Origin: Geotrypetes seraphini
Taxonomy: Eukaryota; Chordata; Amphibia; Gymnophiona; Dermophiidae
Assembly: GCF_902459505.1 (NCBI RefSeq)
Contig: NC_047086.1
Location: 109,729,670-109,793,669, forward strand
Direction: 5' to 3'
Length of the DNA stretch: 64,000 nucleotides
Below the pieces are notes generated by a model. The model did not search any database, was not told where the DNA came from, and saw only the letters and a list, made by a program, of their open reading frames with translations. The translations under genes and the position numbers were made by a program. Below are positions 1 to 11,205 of the stretch, one piece after another; within the stretch, counting starts at the first letter, position 1; each line of letters opens with the position of its first letter.

Positions 1-420
1 TGCAGACTATTTCAGTCTACTTTTCCTTGTCAAATTTATACATTATGTTTTACATTATTGTTTACCGAGTCGAGCTCCTCTTGATTGATGACTTGGTCTA
101 TAAAACTAACGGCCTCTTTTACAAAGCTGCAGGGCAACTGCCCCGAAGCCTTTTAAATCTCTATGGACTTCGGGGCCGTTAGCGCAGCGCATCCGCTAGC
201 GCGGCTTTGTAAAAGAGGCCGTAAGTTTTAGTTTAGTTTAATGATTTTTATACTTTTTTTTTAATACAAAAAGTCACCTTTTTCAAATGTTGTATGACAT
301 TACTCAAATGATTTGTAGTTGACTGTCAGCCAGTCAACTAGATAGATTTATACGTGACGATATTTCCCTGATAGCCTATAAGTACTGATATCTCACCAAA
401 TTTATTATCTTGGTATTACA
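1..420. other. AT-rich gene-free flank
   Basis: No coding signal is seen. The sequence around 40-110 and 222-260 resembles the 3' tail of a LINE family seen again at about 5440-5510 (a 'gtttaccga...gtctataaaac' type tail), and a small MITE sits in it at 110-221. The rest is unassigned. Confidence 0.35.
110..221. mobile_element. Harbinger-like palindromic MITE (TAA target duplication)
   Basis: A 112-bp palindrome with inverted ends CGGCCTCTTTTAC / GTAAAAGAGGCCG. It is flanked by TAA at 107-109 and 222-224. A 3-bp TWA duplication is the signature of PIF/Harbinger transposons. Related copies lie at 1412-1598, 18065-18250, 36476-36651 and probably 41768-41915. It has no coding capacity. Confidence 0.7.
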
Positions 421-761
421 TAGAAAATGAGGGCAGATAAAGGCCATGTGGCCCATCCAGTCTGCCCATCCAGATCATCCGCTATCTCTTCTCCCCCTAA
501 GAAATCCCACAATCCTGTCCCATGCTTTCTTGAATTCAACTACAAACCTCGTCGTGTCTGCCTCCACTGGGAAGTCAATCCACGTATCCACCACCCTTTC
601 TATGAAGAAGTATTTTCTTAGATTACTTTTGGGTCAATCCCTCTTCAACCTCTCATTCCAGAGCTTCCTTTCAATTGAAAGAGACCCACCAGTGCATTTA
701 TGCCATGGAGATATTTAAATGTCTCAAATCATATCTCCTTTCTCTCCTCTTTCTTCTAAAG

Positions 762-1640
<879 letters not shown>

Positions 1641-1660
1641 TTCTAAAGTATACATATTGA

Positions 1661-3480
1661 GGGGACAAATCCTTTTTTAGGTACATTAGCGACAGGAAGA
1701 GAAACAAAGATGGGATAGTACGCCTTAGGCAATCAGACGGAAACTACGCAGAATCTGATTATACCAAGGCAGAACTGCTAAACGAATACTTCTGCTCAGT
1801 ATTCACCTGTGAAGCGCCAGGAGCTGGTCCGCAACTACAGATAAGAGACAGCCAAAATGATCTGTTTCATGATTACGAGTTTACACCCAGTAGTGTCTAC
1901 CACGAACTTTCAAGACTCAAAGTAGACAAAGCCATGGGACCTGACAATCTACACCCCAGGGTACTCAGAGAACTGAGTGAAGTTCTGGCTGAACCACTAT
2001 CCGTGCTCTTCAATCTTTCCATGCGCACGGGAAAAGTACCCCTAGACTGGAAAACAGCTAATGTAATTCCACTCCACAAAAAGGGCTGCAGAACAGAGGC
2101 AGAAAATTACAGACCGGTGAGTCTTACATCCATAGTGTGCAAACTCATGGAAACACTGATCAAGCAGAGACTCGACGAGATTCTAGACGAAGAAAATTTA
2201 CGAGATCCACACCAACATGGATTTACCAGGGGAAGGTCCTGCCAATCTAATCTGATTGATTTCTTTGACTGGGTGACCAGTCGTCTGGATGCCGGGGAGT
2301 CCCTGGATGTGATATATTTGGACTTCAGCAAAGCTTTTGATAGCGTCCCACACCGCAGGCTGTTGAACAAACTAAAATCGATGGGATTAGGGGACACATT
2401 CACTGCATGGGTAAAGGATTGGTTAGATGGTAGGCTTCAAAGGGTAATGGTAAACGGTACCCCTTCCAAAACATCAGCAGTAACGAGTGGAGTACCTCAG
2501 GGCTCCGTCTTAGGGCCGATTCTATTCAATTTATTCATAGGAGATTTGACCCAAGGGCTTAGAGGAAAAATATCACTGTTTGCCGACGACGCCAAACTAT
2601 GCAACATAGTAGGCAATGGCAGTGTTCCTGACCTTATGATGCAAGACCTACAGAAATTGGAACAGTGGTCATCAACTTGGCAGCTAGGCTTCAATGCTAA
2701 AAAATGTAAAGTAATGCACCTAGGCAAAAAAAATCCACACAGAACTTACTCACTAAATGGTGAAACCTTGTCCAGGACCACGGTGGAACGTGATTTAGGA
2801 GTGATCATTAGCGATGATATGAAGGCTGCCAATCAGGTGGAGAAGGCTTCGTCCAGGGCAAGACAAATGATGGGCTGCATCCGGAGGGGTTTTGTCAGCA
2901 GAAAACCTGAAGTCATAATGCCACTGTACAGATCCATGGTGAGACCCCATCTCGAGTATTGTGTTCAATTCTGGAGACCGCACTACCGGAAAGATGTGTT
3001 GAGAGTTGAGTCGGTTCAGCGTATGGCTACCAGGATGGTCTTGGGGCTCAGGGATCTCACGTATGAGGAAAGGTTAAAAAAATTGCGGATGTACTCACTG
3101 GAGGAGCGAAGAGAGAGGGGGGGACATGATTGAGACCTTTAAGTATATCACAGGGCATATAGAGGTGAAAGATGATATCTTCAGTCTTACAGGGCCCTCG
3201 GTAACCAGAGGGCACTCGCTGAAAATCAGGGGAGGGAAGTTTCAAGGTGATGCTAGGAAGTATTTCTTTACCGAAAGGGTGGTCGATCATTGGAACGAGC
3301 TGCCTCAGCAGGTGATTGAGGCCAGCAGCGTGTTGGATTTCAAGAGGAAATGGGATATTCACGTGGGATCTATAGGGGAGTAGAAGTCAGGGAGTGGGTC
3401 ATTGGTATGGGCAGACTCGATGGGCTGTGGCCCTTTTCTGCCGTCAATTTCTATGTTTCTATGTTTCTATGTTTCTATGT
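1661..3480 (+). mobile_element. CR1 LINE, 5'-truncated, RT region largely open
   Basis: A plus-strand CR1 (non-LTR) element truncated before the reverse transcriptase domain. One long frame covers about 1661-3133 and contains the CR1 RT blocks: YRPVSLTSI, HQHGFTRGRSCQ, VIYLDFSKAFDSV, SGVPQGSVLGP and a catalytic FADDAK. The end of the protein (DMIETFKY..., 3126-3383) is in another frame after a G-rich run near 3115-3123. That looks like a single homopolymer frameshift. The 3' end carries four TTTCTATG units (about 3449-3480), the short tandem tail typical of CR1. It inserted into an older minus-strand CR1. It is the same subfamily as the copies at 15.9-18.0 kb and 37.6-38.2 kb. Confidence 0.9.
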
Positions 3481-3535
3481 CTCTATATGCTTTATGATGA
3501 AGACCGCTGGCCATTTTAGTAGCCACCCTCTGGAT

Positions 3536-4090
3536 TAGTGCTGCCCAATTCAGGGAGAAAAATTTTCACTTCGATTTGGCCTATTGAATTGAATTTTTCG
3601 ATTTGATTCACTTTTCCCACCCAATAGGGTGTTTTTTTCAAACATCCTGGCTGGTTTATTTTGTTGCCTCTTCACCCACCCCAGCCTCCTTTTGCTCTCT
3701 CCATCCCCATGCCGGAGCTGTAGTGTAAACAAAATTAAAAAAAAAATTTCTTCTCTCTGTTAAGGTCCTAGCTTACCCTCACTGTCTAACACCAGCTCTG
3801 GCAGGATACACATTTCAAATCTGACATATTATAATCACAAAAGAGAAAATAAAATGATTTTTTCTACCTTTTGTTGTCTAGTCATTTTATTATTCAAATT
3901 GTGTCTGTCCCAGGCTCTGGTTTCTGTTTGTCTTCTGTTAACTCACTGCCAGGGTCTCCTGCCCATTTAATGTCTTCTTCTTTCTCCGTGCTCACCATCC
4001 ATATTCCATCTCTGTATCTTTCCTTCCACTGCCATAACATTTCTGTTTCTTTCCCACTGGCTACCATCTCTTTCTCTCTCTCTCTCCTTC
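3536..4090 (+). repeat. Dispersed DNA repeat with TAGTGCTGCCCAATTC end
   Basis: Starts with TAGTGCTGCCCAATTC, the inverted terminal sequence of the full-length relative at 51970-52832. About 550 bp align in reverse orientation to that copy. Truncated relatives are at 10172-10343 and 48799-49020. No coding region. The far terminus is missing here. Confidence 0.6.
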
Positions 4091-5055
4091 AAATTTTTTT
4101 AACTATGGTGCCTCTGGTTTTACAAAGCATAGAAAAAAGGGAGCTTGGAGAAATTCTCTGTGTGACTCCCAGTGGAATTCTGAGGCTGTTCTTATCCTCA
4201 TATATTTATATCTGATGGCAATAATAACACTAATATTTTGTTTAAAAAGTGTATTTGATTGAAGATTTTGGTAGGTGATCTCTCCTATTTCGGAGTTGGT
4301 GCATAGAGTGTTTAAAATGTGTAGGACATCTAGAATGAAGGAAAAGATGTTTTCCTTATTCAGCCGCTAACACTACTGTTAGATTTTCCTTCATTGGCAA
4401 ATGTTGTTTCACCAGGCTCCTTGGTGAAATCTTCCATGGTACTTGACTGTTCAAGGAGCTTCCCTTACCATAACTAAGAGCTGCTTTTGAGTTATTTGTA
4501 GCTAAATTTTAGACCTTTTCTTTTGTTTTGGAAACCGTGTGTAAATTTAGATGTTTATTTAGGATTCTCTGAGGGTATAAAATATTTGTGTGTTGGTGGT
4601 TTTGCAGCATTGCTTTGTCTAGTGGAATTATGATTTATATGTTTGTGTAATTTAGGAGTTTTCTGTGCTGGGAAGGCCCAAACACTGAGCAGAGGATATG
4701 AAATAAGCTGGGAGGACAGAATGCCAGGGGAAGTCGTGTTTTCCAATAAACACCTATTCAGTATTTTTACATCAAGGGGTGTTTACCAGTTAAAACCTAA
4801 AATCAGAAGCCCTAATTATAATGTTATTGTAGCAGAGACATTCTGATTAAAGAAATTTCAGAAATTAATTATGGGATTAGGCAAATCTTCTGAAATATAG
4901 TTGGGGGAGGGGGGATTGGCCTAAATGTTGGTTTAAGATTATTATTTACTGGCAGCTTCTTATTGCTGTGATTATACTTGTCTCGTCAAATGGATCTGTA
5001 CTCCTTTGAAGGAACTCTCTTCACACTAATATGGTAAATGGAGGGAGATGGGAAT
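4091..5055. other. Unassigned intronic/flanking DNA
   Basis: About 1 kb with no recognised gene, repeat end or RNA. It lies upstream of FKBP1B exon 3, so it is presumably intron 2 of that gene or older repeat debris. Confidence 0.4.
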
Positions 5056-5059
5056 TTTA

Positions 5060-5515
5060 TTTATGAATTAAGCCAGGTTCCATTTTACAACACTTCTTGC
5101 CATACCATCTCATCTCCGTCATGAAAAATTAATCGATAAATTTAAGACTAACCTAAAAACGTTTTTATTCCAAGACGCATTCAATCACTCTTGAATATCT
5201 CTTCTTAAATCAACCAACCGCTTTCAAGAAGCGATCCTATCCCTAATGTTTTTTCCCTTTCTTTCCATTTCCTTTCAACCCTCTTCCTTTTTTTTTTTCC
5301 TCTTCTTATCTCTAACAATGTAACTTTATCCCACCCCTCCCTTCTAATCATCACTTTCAAGTTCGTCTTGTCAATGTCTTCAATGTTCACTTCCTCTTCA
5401 TAGACATTACTTTTAAGTATCATTTATATCTCTATTTTAGCATTTTATTGTAAACCGGCTAGATACTCGTTGATGGTCGGTATATTAAAAATCAATAAAC
5501 TTGAAACTTAATCAG
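5060..5515 (+). mobile_element. LINE 3' end (non-LTR), degraded
   Basis: Around 5110-5190 the plus strand encodes a degraded LINE C-terminal end (SINLRLT then KRFYSKTHS, like FRKALKTYLFQ of RT elements). It is followed by a 3' tail with 'gtaaaccggctagatactcg' and an A-rich finish. The tail is shared with the sequence near position 60 and with 50,930-50,970. The clade cannot be settled from this stretch. Confidence 0.5.
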
Positions 5516-5683
5516 GTGCCCTGCTTTGGATTTGCCTATGTGTTAAGAAATTCTTGTATTTATTTAGATTTAATAACCGCCTTTTTCAGGAAGAGTCATC
5601 CATAGCAGTTTTCAATACATTGAAAAGGAATCAGGTACTCTTAATTATTTTCCCTATCTGTCCTGGCAGGCTTAAAATCTAAT

Positions 5684-5880
5684 TTAGAAACATGATGGCA
5701 GATAAAGGGCAAATGGCCCATCCAGTCTGCCCATCTGCAGTAACCATTATCTCTTCCTCTTTCTAAGAGATCCCACGTGACTATCCCATTATTTCTTGAA
5801 TTCAGACAGTCTCTGTCTCCACCACCTCTTCCGGGAGACTGTTCCATGCATCTACCACCCTTTCTGTAAAAAAGTATTTC
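5684..5880 (-). mobile_element. CR1 LINE 3' fragment
   Basis: Minus-strand CR1 3' end starting 'agaaacatgatggcagataaag', with the 'tctgcccat' and 'ccaccctttctgtaaaaaag' blocks shared with 13408-13710. It is cut at 5880 by another repeat. Confidence 0.8.
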
Positions 5881-6076
5881 ATAACATAACATAAAACTCA
5901 CTTGTATACCGCAAATACCATTAAGTTCTATGCGGTTCACAAAGACTAGTAATACAAATGAATAAACATCCAATATCTAACTTCCAAAAGATTCCCTAAA
6001 AAGATACGTTTTTAAGGCACGTCCAAATTGTTGATACGAATTTGGGAATATGAATATGAGTTAAATCCCTAGTCCA

Positions 6077-6829
6077 CTTGTGGGTCTCCGGGTCTGTCAA
6101 CCAGGTCCGAATCTGGACATTTTAGCAGCAACATGGACAGAAGATTTACAATGCGCTTTAACAGCACAGCAGCTGCAACGGGTGCTAAAGCACATCCAGA
6201 AGGTGTCTCCTAATATTACCCACTGGGAATTACAATTGAAGATTGTTCTGTGACTCTACATTTCCCCAGAGCGCGTATCCTGGATGGGAATCACTCCACA
6301 CCATACTTTTCCGAAATGCGCTCAGGCTCATGCTTCCCTGGGTTATATGCTTTGGAACTGCCCCAAAATTCTACAGTTTTGGAAATGACTAGGCCAATAC
6401 ACTACACAACTTTGGGGTAGGCGATGGCTCCCGCAGCTGAGAGCATTATTTGGCTATTATAATATAGCCACGCCAAAACTTAAAGGGATGACAGCCTTCG
6501 TGACAAGAGTGTTGCTGTTGGGGAAAAAAGTAATACTCACTAACTGGTTGTCCCGGGATCCCCCTTCTTATCTGGACCGTGGTCCGGGTCGTCGATTCTG
6601 TCAGACCTGGTAACGTTTTTGGATGGACCTTACGCCTCATGCTCGTAGTAGATTATTAAATCTGTGAGATTGACGTTATACTTTTTGCTATGGCAATGGA
6701 CTCCTAGGGGTTGGGGAAGATGGGGGTGGGGGGGGGATTTATGTTCTGGTGGATGACTTTGCTGCCTGTATTTGTATGTTTCTGTGCATTGTAGTTGGAA
6801 TTTAATAAAACATATTTGAACATTAAAAA
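6077..6829 (+). mobile_element. L1/Tx1-like LINE 3' end with 14-bp TSD
   Basis: Plus-strand fragment of an L1/Tx1-type ORF2 C terminus. Around 6310-6370 it reads CAQAHASLGYMLWNCPK, the Cys/His knuckle of L1-group ORF2. Downstream comes GYYNIATPKLKGMTAFVTR. It ends with a polyadenylation signal AATAAA (about 6803) and a short poly(A). The flanks are an identical 14-bp direct repeat AAATCCCTAGTCCA (6063-6076 and 6830-6843), the mark of target-primed reverse transcription. Several in-frame stops make it dead. Confidence 0.85.
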
Positions 6830-6939
6830 AAATCCCTAGTCCATAAGGCTGCCTGAAAAGATAGCAATCATTCCTGAAATGTCTTATATTTATATTCCTT
6901 TACAAAAGGGAAAATAACTTCATCCTATGCCTTTTGTGG

Positions 6940-7270
6940 TACCTGGAGCAATGGAGTACTGTTAAGTGACTTTCCTAGAGTCATGAGGAGCAGGCTGGGA
7001 TCGAACTCGCCGCCTCAGGGTACTGAGGCAGCAGTTCTAATCACTAGGCCAGTGTTCCTCAACTCAGTCTTGGAGTACCCTCTTGCCAATCAGGTTTTCA
7101 GGATATCCATAATGAATATGCCTGAAATAAATTTACGTATTTTGGAGATAGTGTATGCAAATCAAGTTTATGTATATTCTTTCTGGATATCCTGAAATCC
7201 TGACTGGCAAAGGGGAACTACTACAGGACTGAGCTGAGAAACACTGCACTAGGCTACCCCTCCACTCCAC
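6940..7270 (-). mobile_element. tRNA-derived SINE, split by a MITE
   Basis: Read on the minus strand it has an A-box-like GCCTAGTGATTAGA and a canonical B box GTTCGATCC (plus 6998-7006). A 'TGACTCTAGGAAAGTCACTTAA' type body follows. Relatives occur at 42185-42310 (-) and 61660-61890 (+). A 197-bp MITE (7050-7246) interrupts the 5' part. It is a pol III retroposon, not a tRNA gene. Confidence 0.7.
7050..7246. mobile_element. hAT-type MITE (8-bp TSD) inside a SINE
   Basis: Terminal inverted repeats CAGTGTTCCTCAACTCAGTC and (reverse complement) CAGTGTTTCTCAGCTCAGTC. A perfect 8-bp duplication CACTAGGC lies at 7042-7049 and 7247-7254. CACTAGGC is SINE sequence, so the MITE is younger than the SINE. 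A partial relative lies at 24937-25062. Confidence 0.85.
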
Positions 7271-7289
7271 TTATATGTCCTGTTTAAGC

Positions 7290-7860
7290 AAAAACAGGAC
7301 TCAACAAAAACAAAATTAGAACACAAGCAATTTAACAACCATTAAACTGGCTGGCAGAGCTCAGAAACCATAGGAGGTGTAGAAATCACAAACGGGGACA
7401 GGCCCTTAAATGTGCTTCCATAATATCTATCAGGGCTCCATCTTTAGTCAGTTAGGAGGTTTTTCATGTGATTTTCTATAATTTCAAGTAACTTAATTGC
7501 TCAAATGTCCGTGTTCAAAATCGTGAAAATTAAAAAAAACTTTTAAACTTAACTTAAATTAGTGAAAAGACATGGCCGAAGTTATCTCACTGCAGCGGGT
7601 TCTGACGTGTTTCGCCAGATCGGCTTCCTCAGAGAACCTACTCTCGCTGGATGGCAGTCGGGAGAAAAACTTCATCCTAACAAATAAAAAATAAAAGAAC
7701 CATTCACTTTCTTAAATAACATCTTGTAACACAAGCTTAAGGCACTGCTGGTGAATACCTTACGTATCTCTCTTGTCTTCCATTTTCAATGACGTCACCC
7801 ACAGCTGATACCCTAGAATATCTATTAACAACTATTCAGGGAAGACAACTAAACTTCATA
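7290..7860 (-). repeat. Probable Penelope-type terminal relic
   Basis: Non-coding sequence that contains a hammerhead-like motif on the minus strand (7598-7640). In known genomes such motifs sit in the terminal repeats of Penelope-like elements. No reverse transcriptase is left here, so the assignment rests on the motif alone. Confidence 0.4.
7598..7640 (-). ncRNA. Hammerhead-ribozyme-like motif (minus strand)
   Basis: Minus-strand order: GGTTCT (stem I, 7638-7633), core CTGAGGA (7632-7626), stem II GCC/GGC around 7624-7622 and 7616-7614, GAAA (7613-7610), a minimal stem III with ACACGTC (7610-7604), then AGAACC (7603-7598), which pairs perfectly with the first segment. The expected cleavage point follows the C at 7604. 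An extra A sits between the core and stem II. Stem III is very short, as in retroelement hammerheads. Activity is inferred, not shown. Confidence 0.55.
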
Positions 7861-8203
7861 TGTATTTTGTGAGCAGGTCTAGCTTTTTAAAAGAGGAGTG
7901 TGCAGAGAATAATGAAGAATCATTCCTGTCTCCATATCATCATACATGCACACAAGAAGCTTCCAAAAAGCCAAAGGAGCCAGGAATAAGTGCAGTAGCT
8001 GGAGACAGGAAACAGACAGGCTGATATTTTGAGGAGAGGAAGTGATATGGTACTCTTTCTCCATGAAGGGTAAATCAGGAGGTCTTTCAGCACTAGAACC
8101 TCTCCTACTGTGGCCGCCACCTTTTTCCTCCCCCCCCCCCCAACCTTCCTCATTCTTTATAATGTCTGGCTTGGAACTGAATCCCTCTGTTTTATGTTGA
8201 CAG

Positions 8204-8316
8204 GAATGCTGCAGAATGGAAAGAAGTTTGACTCCTCTCGAGACAGGAATAAGTCTTTCAAGTTCAAGATTGGCAAGCAGGAAGTCATTAAAGGCTGGGA
8301 GGATGGAGTTGCTCAG
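8204..8316 (+). CDS. FKBP1B: FKBP1B (FKBP12.6) exon 3 of 4
   Basis: FKBP12.6 is a cytosolic peptidyl-prolyl cis-trans isomerase that binds FK506/rapamycin and stabilises the closed ryanodine receptor. This 113-bp exon encodes (G)[18 protein letters not shown] onward to GWEDGVAQ, residues 28-65 of the mature numbering. The acceptor is ...tgacag at 8203 and the donor is CAG|gtatgg at 8316/8317. The phase and size match the vertebrate FKBP1 gene. Gln31 and Asn32 are the FKBP12.6 type. Residue 59 is Trp, as in FKBP12, where mammalian FKBP12.6 has Phe, and residue 45 is Ser instead of Pro. Asp37 and Phe36 of the pocket are kept. Exons 1 and 2 are not in the window. FKBP1A was considered, but the next exon and the synteny fit FKBP1B. 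Confidence 0.96.
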
Positions 8317-8349
8317 GTATGGAACACTGTTTCTGGCTGGAGCTTTTGA

Positions 8350-9382
8350 CTAGCCTACAGAGGCCTGACGTCTGTTGCAAAGTAGTAAAACCCCCAACAC
8401 AGGCTGCCCCAGAAGACCTCATCCTACTGTGGCAAGTGGGGGAACTCTTGCCTCTGGCGGCCAAACTGAAACCCTTAATGTAATGTAAAAAGTCATTTGC
8501 TGTCCTACCTTCCCCAGCAATGAAATGCAGAGGTGGTGCTTTTCAGGGAAATGATAACCTGCTTTTGGAGTTAAAACCACAAATTGTGTTTAAAAACCAT
8601 AGTAATTTGCTGAAAATATTTTGCAATAAGGGAAAGTGTCTAGTCACAGGATTTATATTTAGAGTTCTGTGAAGCTCAGGAATCATGTGTTTCTGAAGAG
8701 AAACAGGACATGCTCTTCTTGCATTACAAAGGTTAAGATTAGCTAACAGAAGTGCATTTGTTTCACATTTGTATAGCAGGCTGTATGTGAACATGCTGGA
8801 TAGGGGGGAGGGTGGTTTGTGCCATTCTGCAATGCGCATCTCCTTGGAGTTAAATAGGGGAAATACACTCATGCTCAGTAGTTGAAATTACTTCTTCCTG
8901 CAGCTATGCAAAAATGAGCACATACCACAAAGAGAGTAAAATGGGAAACTGCTGCCCACCATCCCACTCCCTTTCTCATTTTAAAGGAAGTGGCCTTCAT
9001 AAGAGGATGCAAAATTCAAATGAATATTTTTTAAAAATTCAAAATATTCCTGGTCTAATAAAAGATGTTAGGTGTACTTTGCCAACTAGTGACCAGCATA
9101 ATCCCTTTCTGACACAGCTCACTGTGGCACATTTATGTTTTAGCTCTGTGCCTCCAGTTCACACAGTCCTTTTATGACCTCTTGTTAGTGTATTTATCTC
9201 CCTTTCTCCTATCCTTGTATGAATAAGAAGCAAATTTCCTCGTCTGATATAACAAGCTAAAAGGAAGTAAATTCACATTATGAAAATGCCACCTCTGATT
9301 ACCAGTAATGGTGAGTCAGAATGTTCTGTTACTGTGGACGGGCAGAGGAGGTGGAATAGCCATGGTATTCAGGGATCTCAAA
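8350..9382. other. FKBP1B intron 3, unassigned part
   Basis: Intronic DNA with no gene or clear repeat boundary that I recognise. Short ORFs here have no recognisable domain. Confidence 0.5.
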
Positions 9383-9524
9383 GTCCCTCCTTGAGGGCCG
9401 GAATCCAGTCGGGTTTTCAGGATTTCCCCAATTAATATGCATTGAAAGCAGTGCATGCACATAGATCTCATGCATATTAATTGGGGAAATCCTGAAAACC
9501 CTCAAGGAGGGACTTTGAGACCCC
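9383..9524. mobile_element. Palindromic MITE (hAT-like ends)
   Basis: Nearly the whole unit is an inverted repeat. It opens with CTCAAAGTCCCTCCTTGAG, closes with CTCAAGGAGGGACTTTGAG, and has AATTAATATGCAT near both sides of the centre. A clean target duplication is not visible, so the superfamily is only suggested by the CAGGGGTCTC-type terminus. Confidence 0.6.
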
Positions 9525-9542
9525 TAGTATAAGTAGACCTTA

Positions 9543-10045
9543 ATAACTATAATTCAAAATATCAACATTCTGCCGGTTAAGATATTGTTAGGACTTCACA
9601 ACTCACAAAGCATACCATCAGAATGACAGCTAAATCATAAACACAAAAGAGGAGAAAAACAGACCTCAATAGATTCGGCTCCCAGACCTCTAAGAGTCTA
9701 TTGGAGCCCATATCATCACGGGTCTGTAAAAATACTCCACTTTAACCTAGTATACACAGTGGATAAGTGATCACGTTTTGAATGCTTGCTCAATATTTAT
9801 GCTGAAGTGGAGTTTTTTTTTTTTACAGGCCCGTGATGATATGGGCTCCAATAGACTCTTAGAGGTCTGGGAGCCGAATCTATTGAGGTCTGTTTTTCTC
9901 CTCTTTTGTGTTTATGATTTAGCTGTCATTCTGATTGTATGCTGTGTGTTGTGAGGTCCCAACAGTATCTTAACCGGCAGAGCGTCGATATTTAGAATTA
10001 TAGTTATTATATAACGTCTGCGTCCACACTATTTAGTGTGTTCAC
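9543..10045. mobile_element. Fold-back element with ~200-bp arms and 12-bp TSD
   Basis: The two arms (about 9543-9743 and 9805-10009) are inverted copies with few mismatches. Both contain AATAGACTCTTAGAG-type and CATGATATGGGCTCC-like blocks. A 12-bp direct repeat AAGTAGACCTTA lies at 9531-9542 and 10046-10057. That implies one insertion of the whole 503-bp unit, including a short unpaired right extension. A 12-bp duplication suits a retroposon or Penelope-type event better than a DNA transposon. No coding region. Confidence 0.65.
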
Positions 10046-10171
10046 AAGTAGACCTTAGCCACAAAGCAGAATAAAGCGTGTTCCCCTCCGCTCCCAACCA
10101 ACCCACCACCAGTAAACAGAGTAGCAGCACAGGGAGGCAGCATTTGCAAGTGGATGCTGCAGCGCCGTCTT

Positions 10172-10343
10172 TCTAGCAGGTTTATTTTGTAGCCTCTTCA
10201 CCCAACCTAGCCTCCTTTTGCCTTCTCCATCCCCATGCCGGAGCTGTAGTGTAAACAAAATAAAAAAAAGATTTTCTTCTCTCTGTTAGGTCCTAGCTCA
10301 CCCTCACTGTCTAACATTAGCTCTGGCAGGATTCACATTTAAT
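10172..10343 (+). repeat. Fragment of the TAGTGCTGCCC-end repeat family
   Basis: Aligns with 3650-3800 ('cctccttttgc', 'catgccggagctgtagtg', 'tcctagctcaccctcactg') and in reverse with 52600-52790. Both termini are absent. Confidence 0.6.
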
Positions 10344-10734
10344 AGGTTGCGTCAGGAAGGAGGAAAGCCGCCGCCTTTCCCCCCCCCCCCAATCTAGTGA
10401 GCAGCTGTTGAGTCTGGAGGAATACCATGGCAAAGCTGCTTGTGAGAAGGAAATTGCTACAGTCATTTACATGTGTGTGCCCATAGCTTAGGAAACCAAA
10501 GAATGTTGTAGACCTGTTCCTCTGATGAGAACACTCAGCTGGATCCATTCCATGGCGTGATCGGTGTCGATCAAGGCAACAAACAGGCAGGCGATTGGCA
10601 AGATCCACAATAAACAAAACAGCAGACGGATGAAAAATTGTCCAAAATCAAAATGTATTCATGGCCAGATTCACCACTTGCACAAGCTGTTATTGCGCAG
10701 AAGACTGCTTTTAATGAATAAGTGCTAATTATAC
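10344..10734. other. Intronic DNA with an inverted partner at 13.3 kb
   Basis: No gene seen. A stretch of about 50 bp at 10613-10667 (containing 'gaaaaattgtccaaaat') recurs in inverted, diverged form at 13287-13340. This brackets the L2-like remains between them. Confidence 0.35.
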
Positions 10735-11205
10735 TGTCTAATTCCACTGTCCTGTCTCCACTGATTGTGACAAGATTTCCTCATCACATACCTGTGACCA
10801 GCATATTATCTGGCAGTTCTCTTCCTTCACCCCTGATTCAAGCATTTAAAAAAGGTCCATAAAACTTATAACTGACTTGTTCTTTCTTTCTCTTTTGTGC
10901 GGATTATCTTTTACTGCACTAGATTAATGTATTCATCTCTCTCTATCTGGTAATAATGTTTTCTGCACTCTGAAATGTATAAGAAAATCTTACACATGCT
11001 TTCTTGTAACCTTTAATGCAAACCTGGCTTTCTGCTAATTGTATAATTCCATTGCCCTGTCTCTACAGATTTCCTCAAAGTTTGGTTCATCTCATACTTG
11101 TGACCAGCACATTATCTAGTCGTGCCCCTCCCTTCACCCCTGATTTGAGCATTTTAAAAAAGTCCATAAAGCTTAGAACTGACTTCATTCTTTCTTTCTC
11201 TTTTG
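10735..11205 (+). repeat. Pair of ~170-bp diverged direct repeats
   Basis: Copy 1 (about 10735-10905) and copy 2 (about 11035-11205) share 'gtgaccagca.attatct', 'cttcacccctgatt.gagcatt', 'aaaagtccataaa.ctta' and 'ttctttctttctcttttgtg'. The 130-bp spacer is different. Origin unknown. Confidence 0.5.

Noticed and set aside
6990-7030. A tRNA gene on the minus strand
   Set aside because: The B box belongs to a SINE; there is no cloverleaf.
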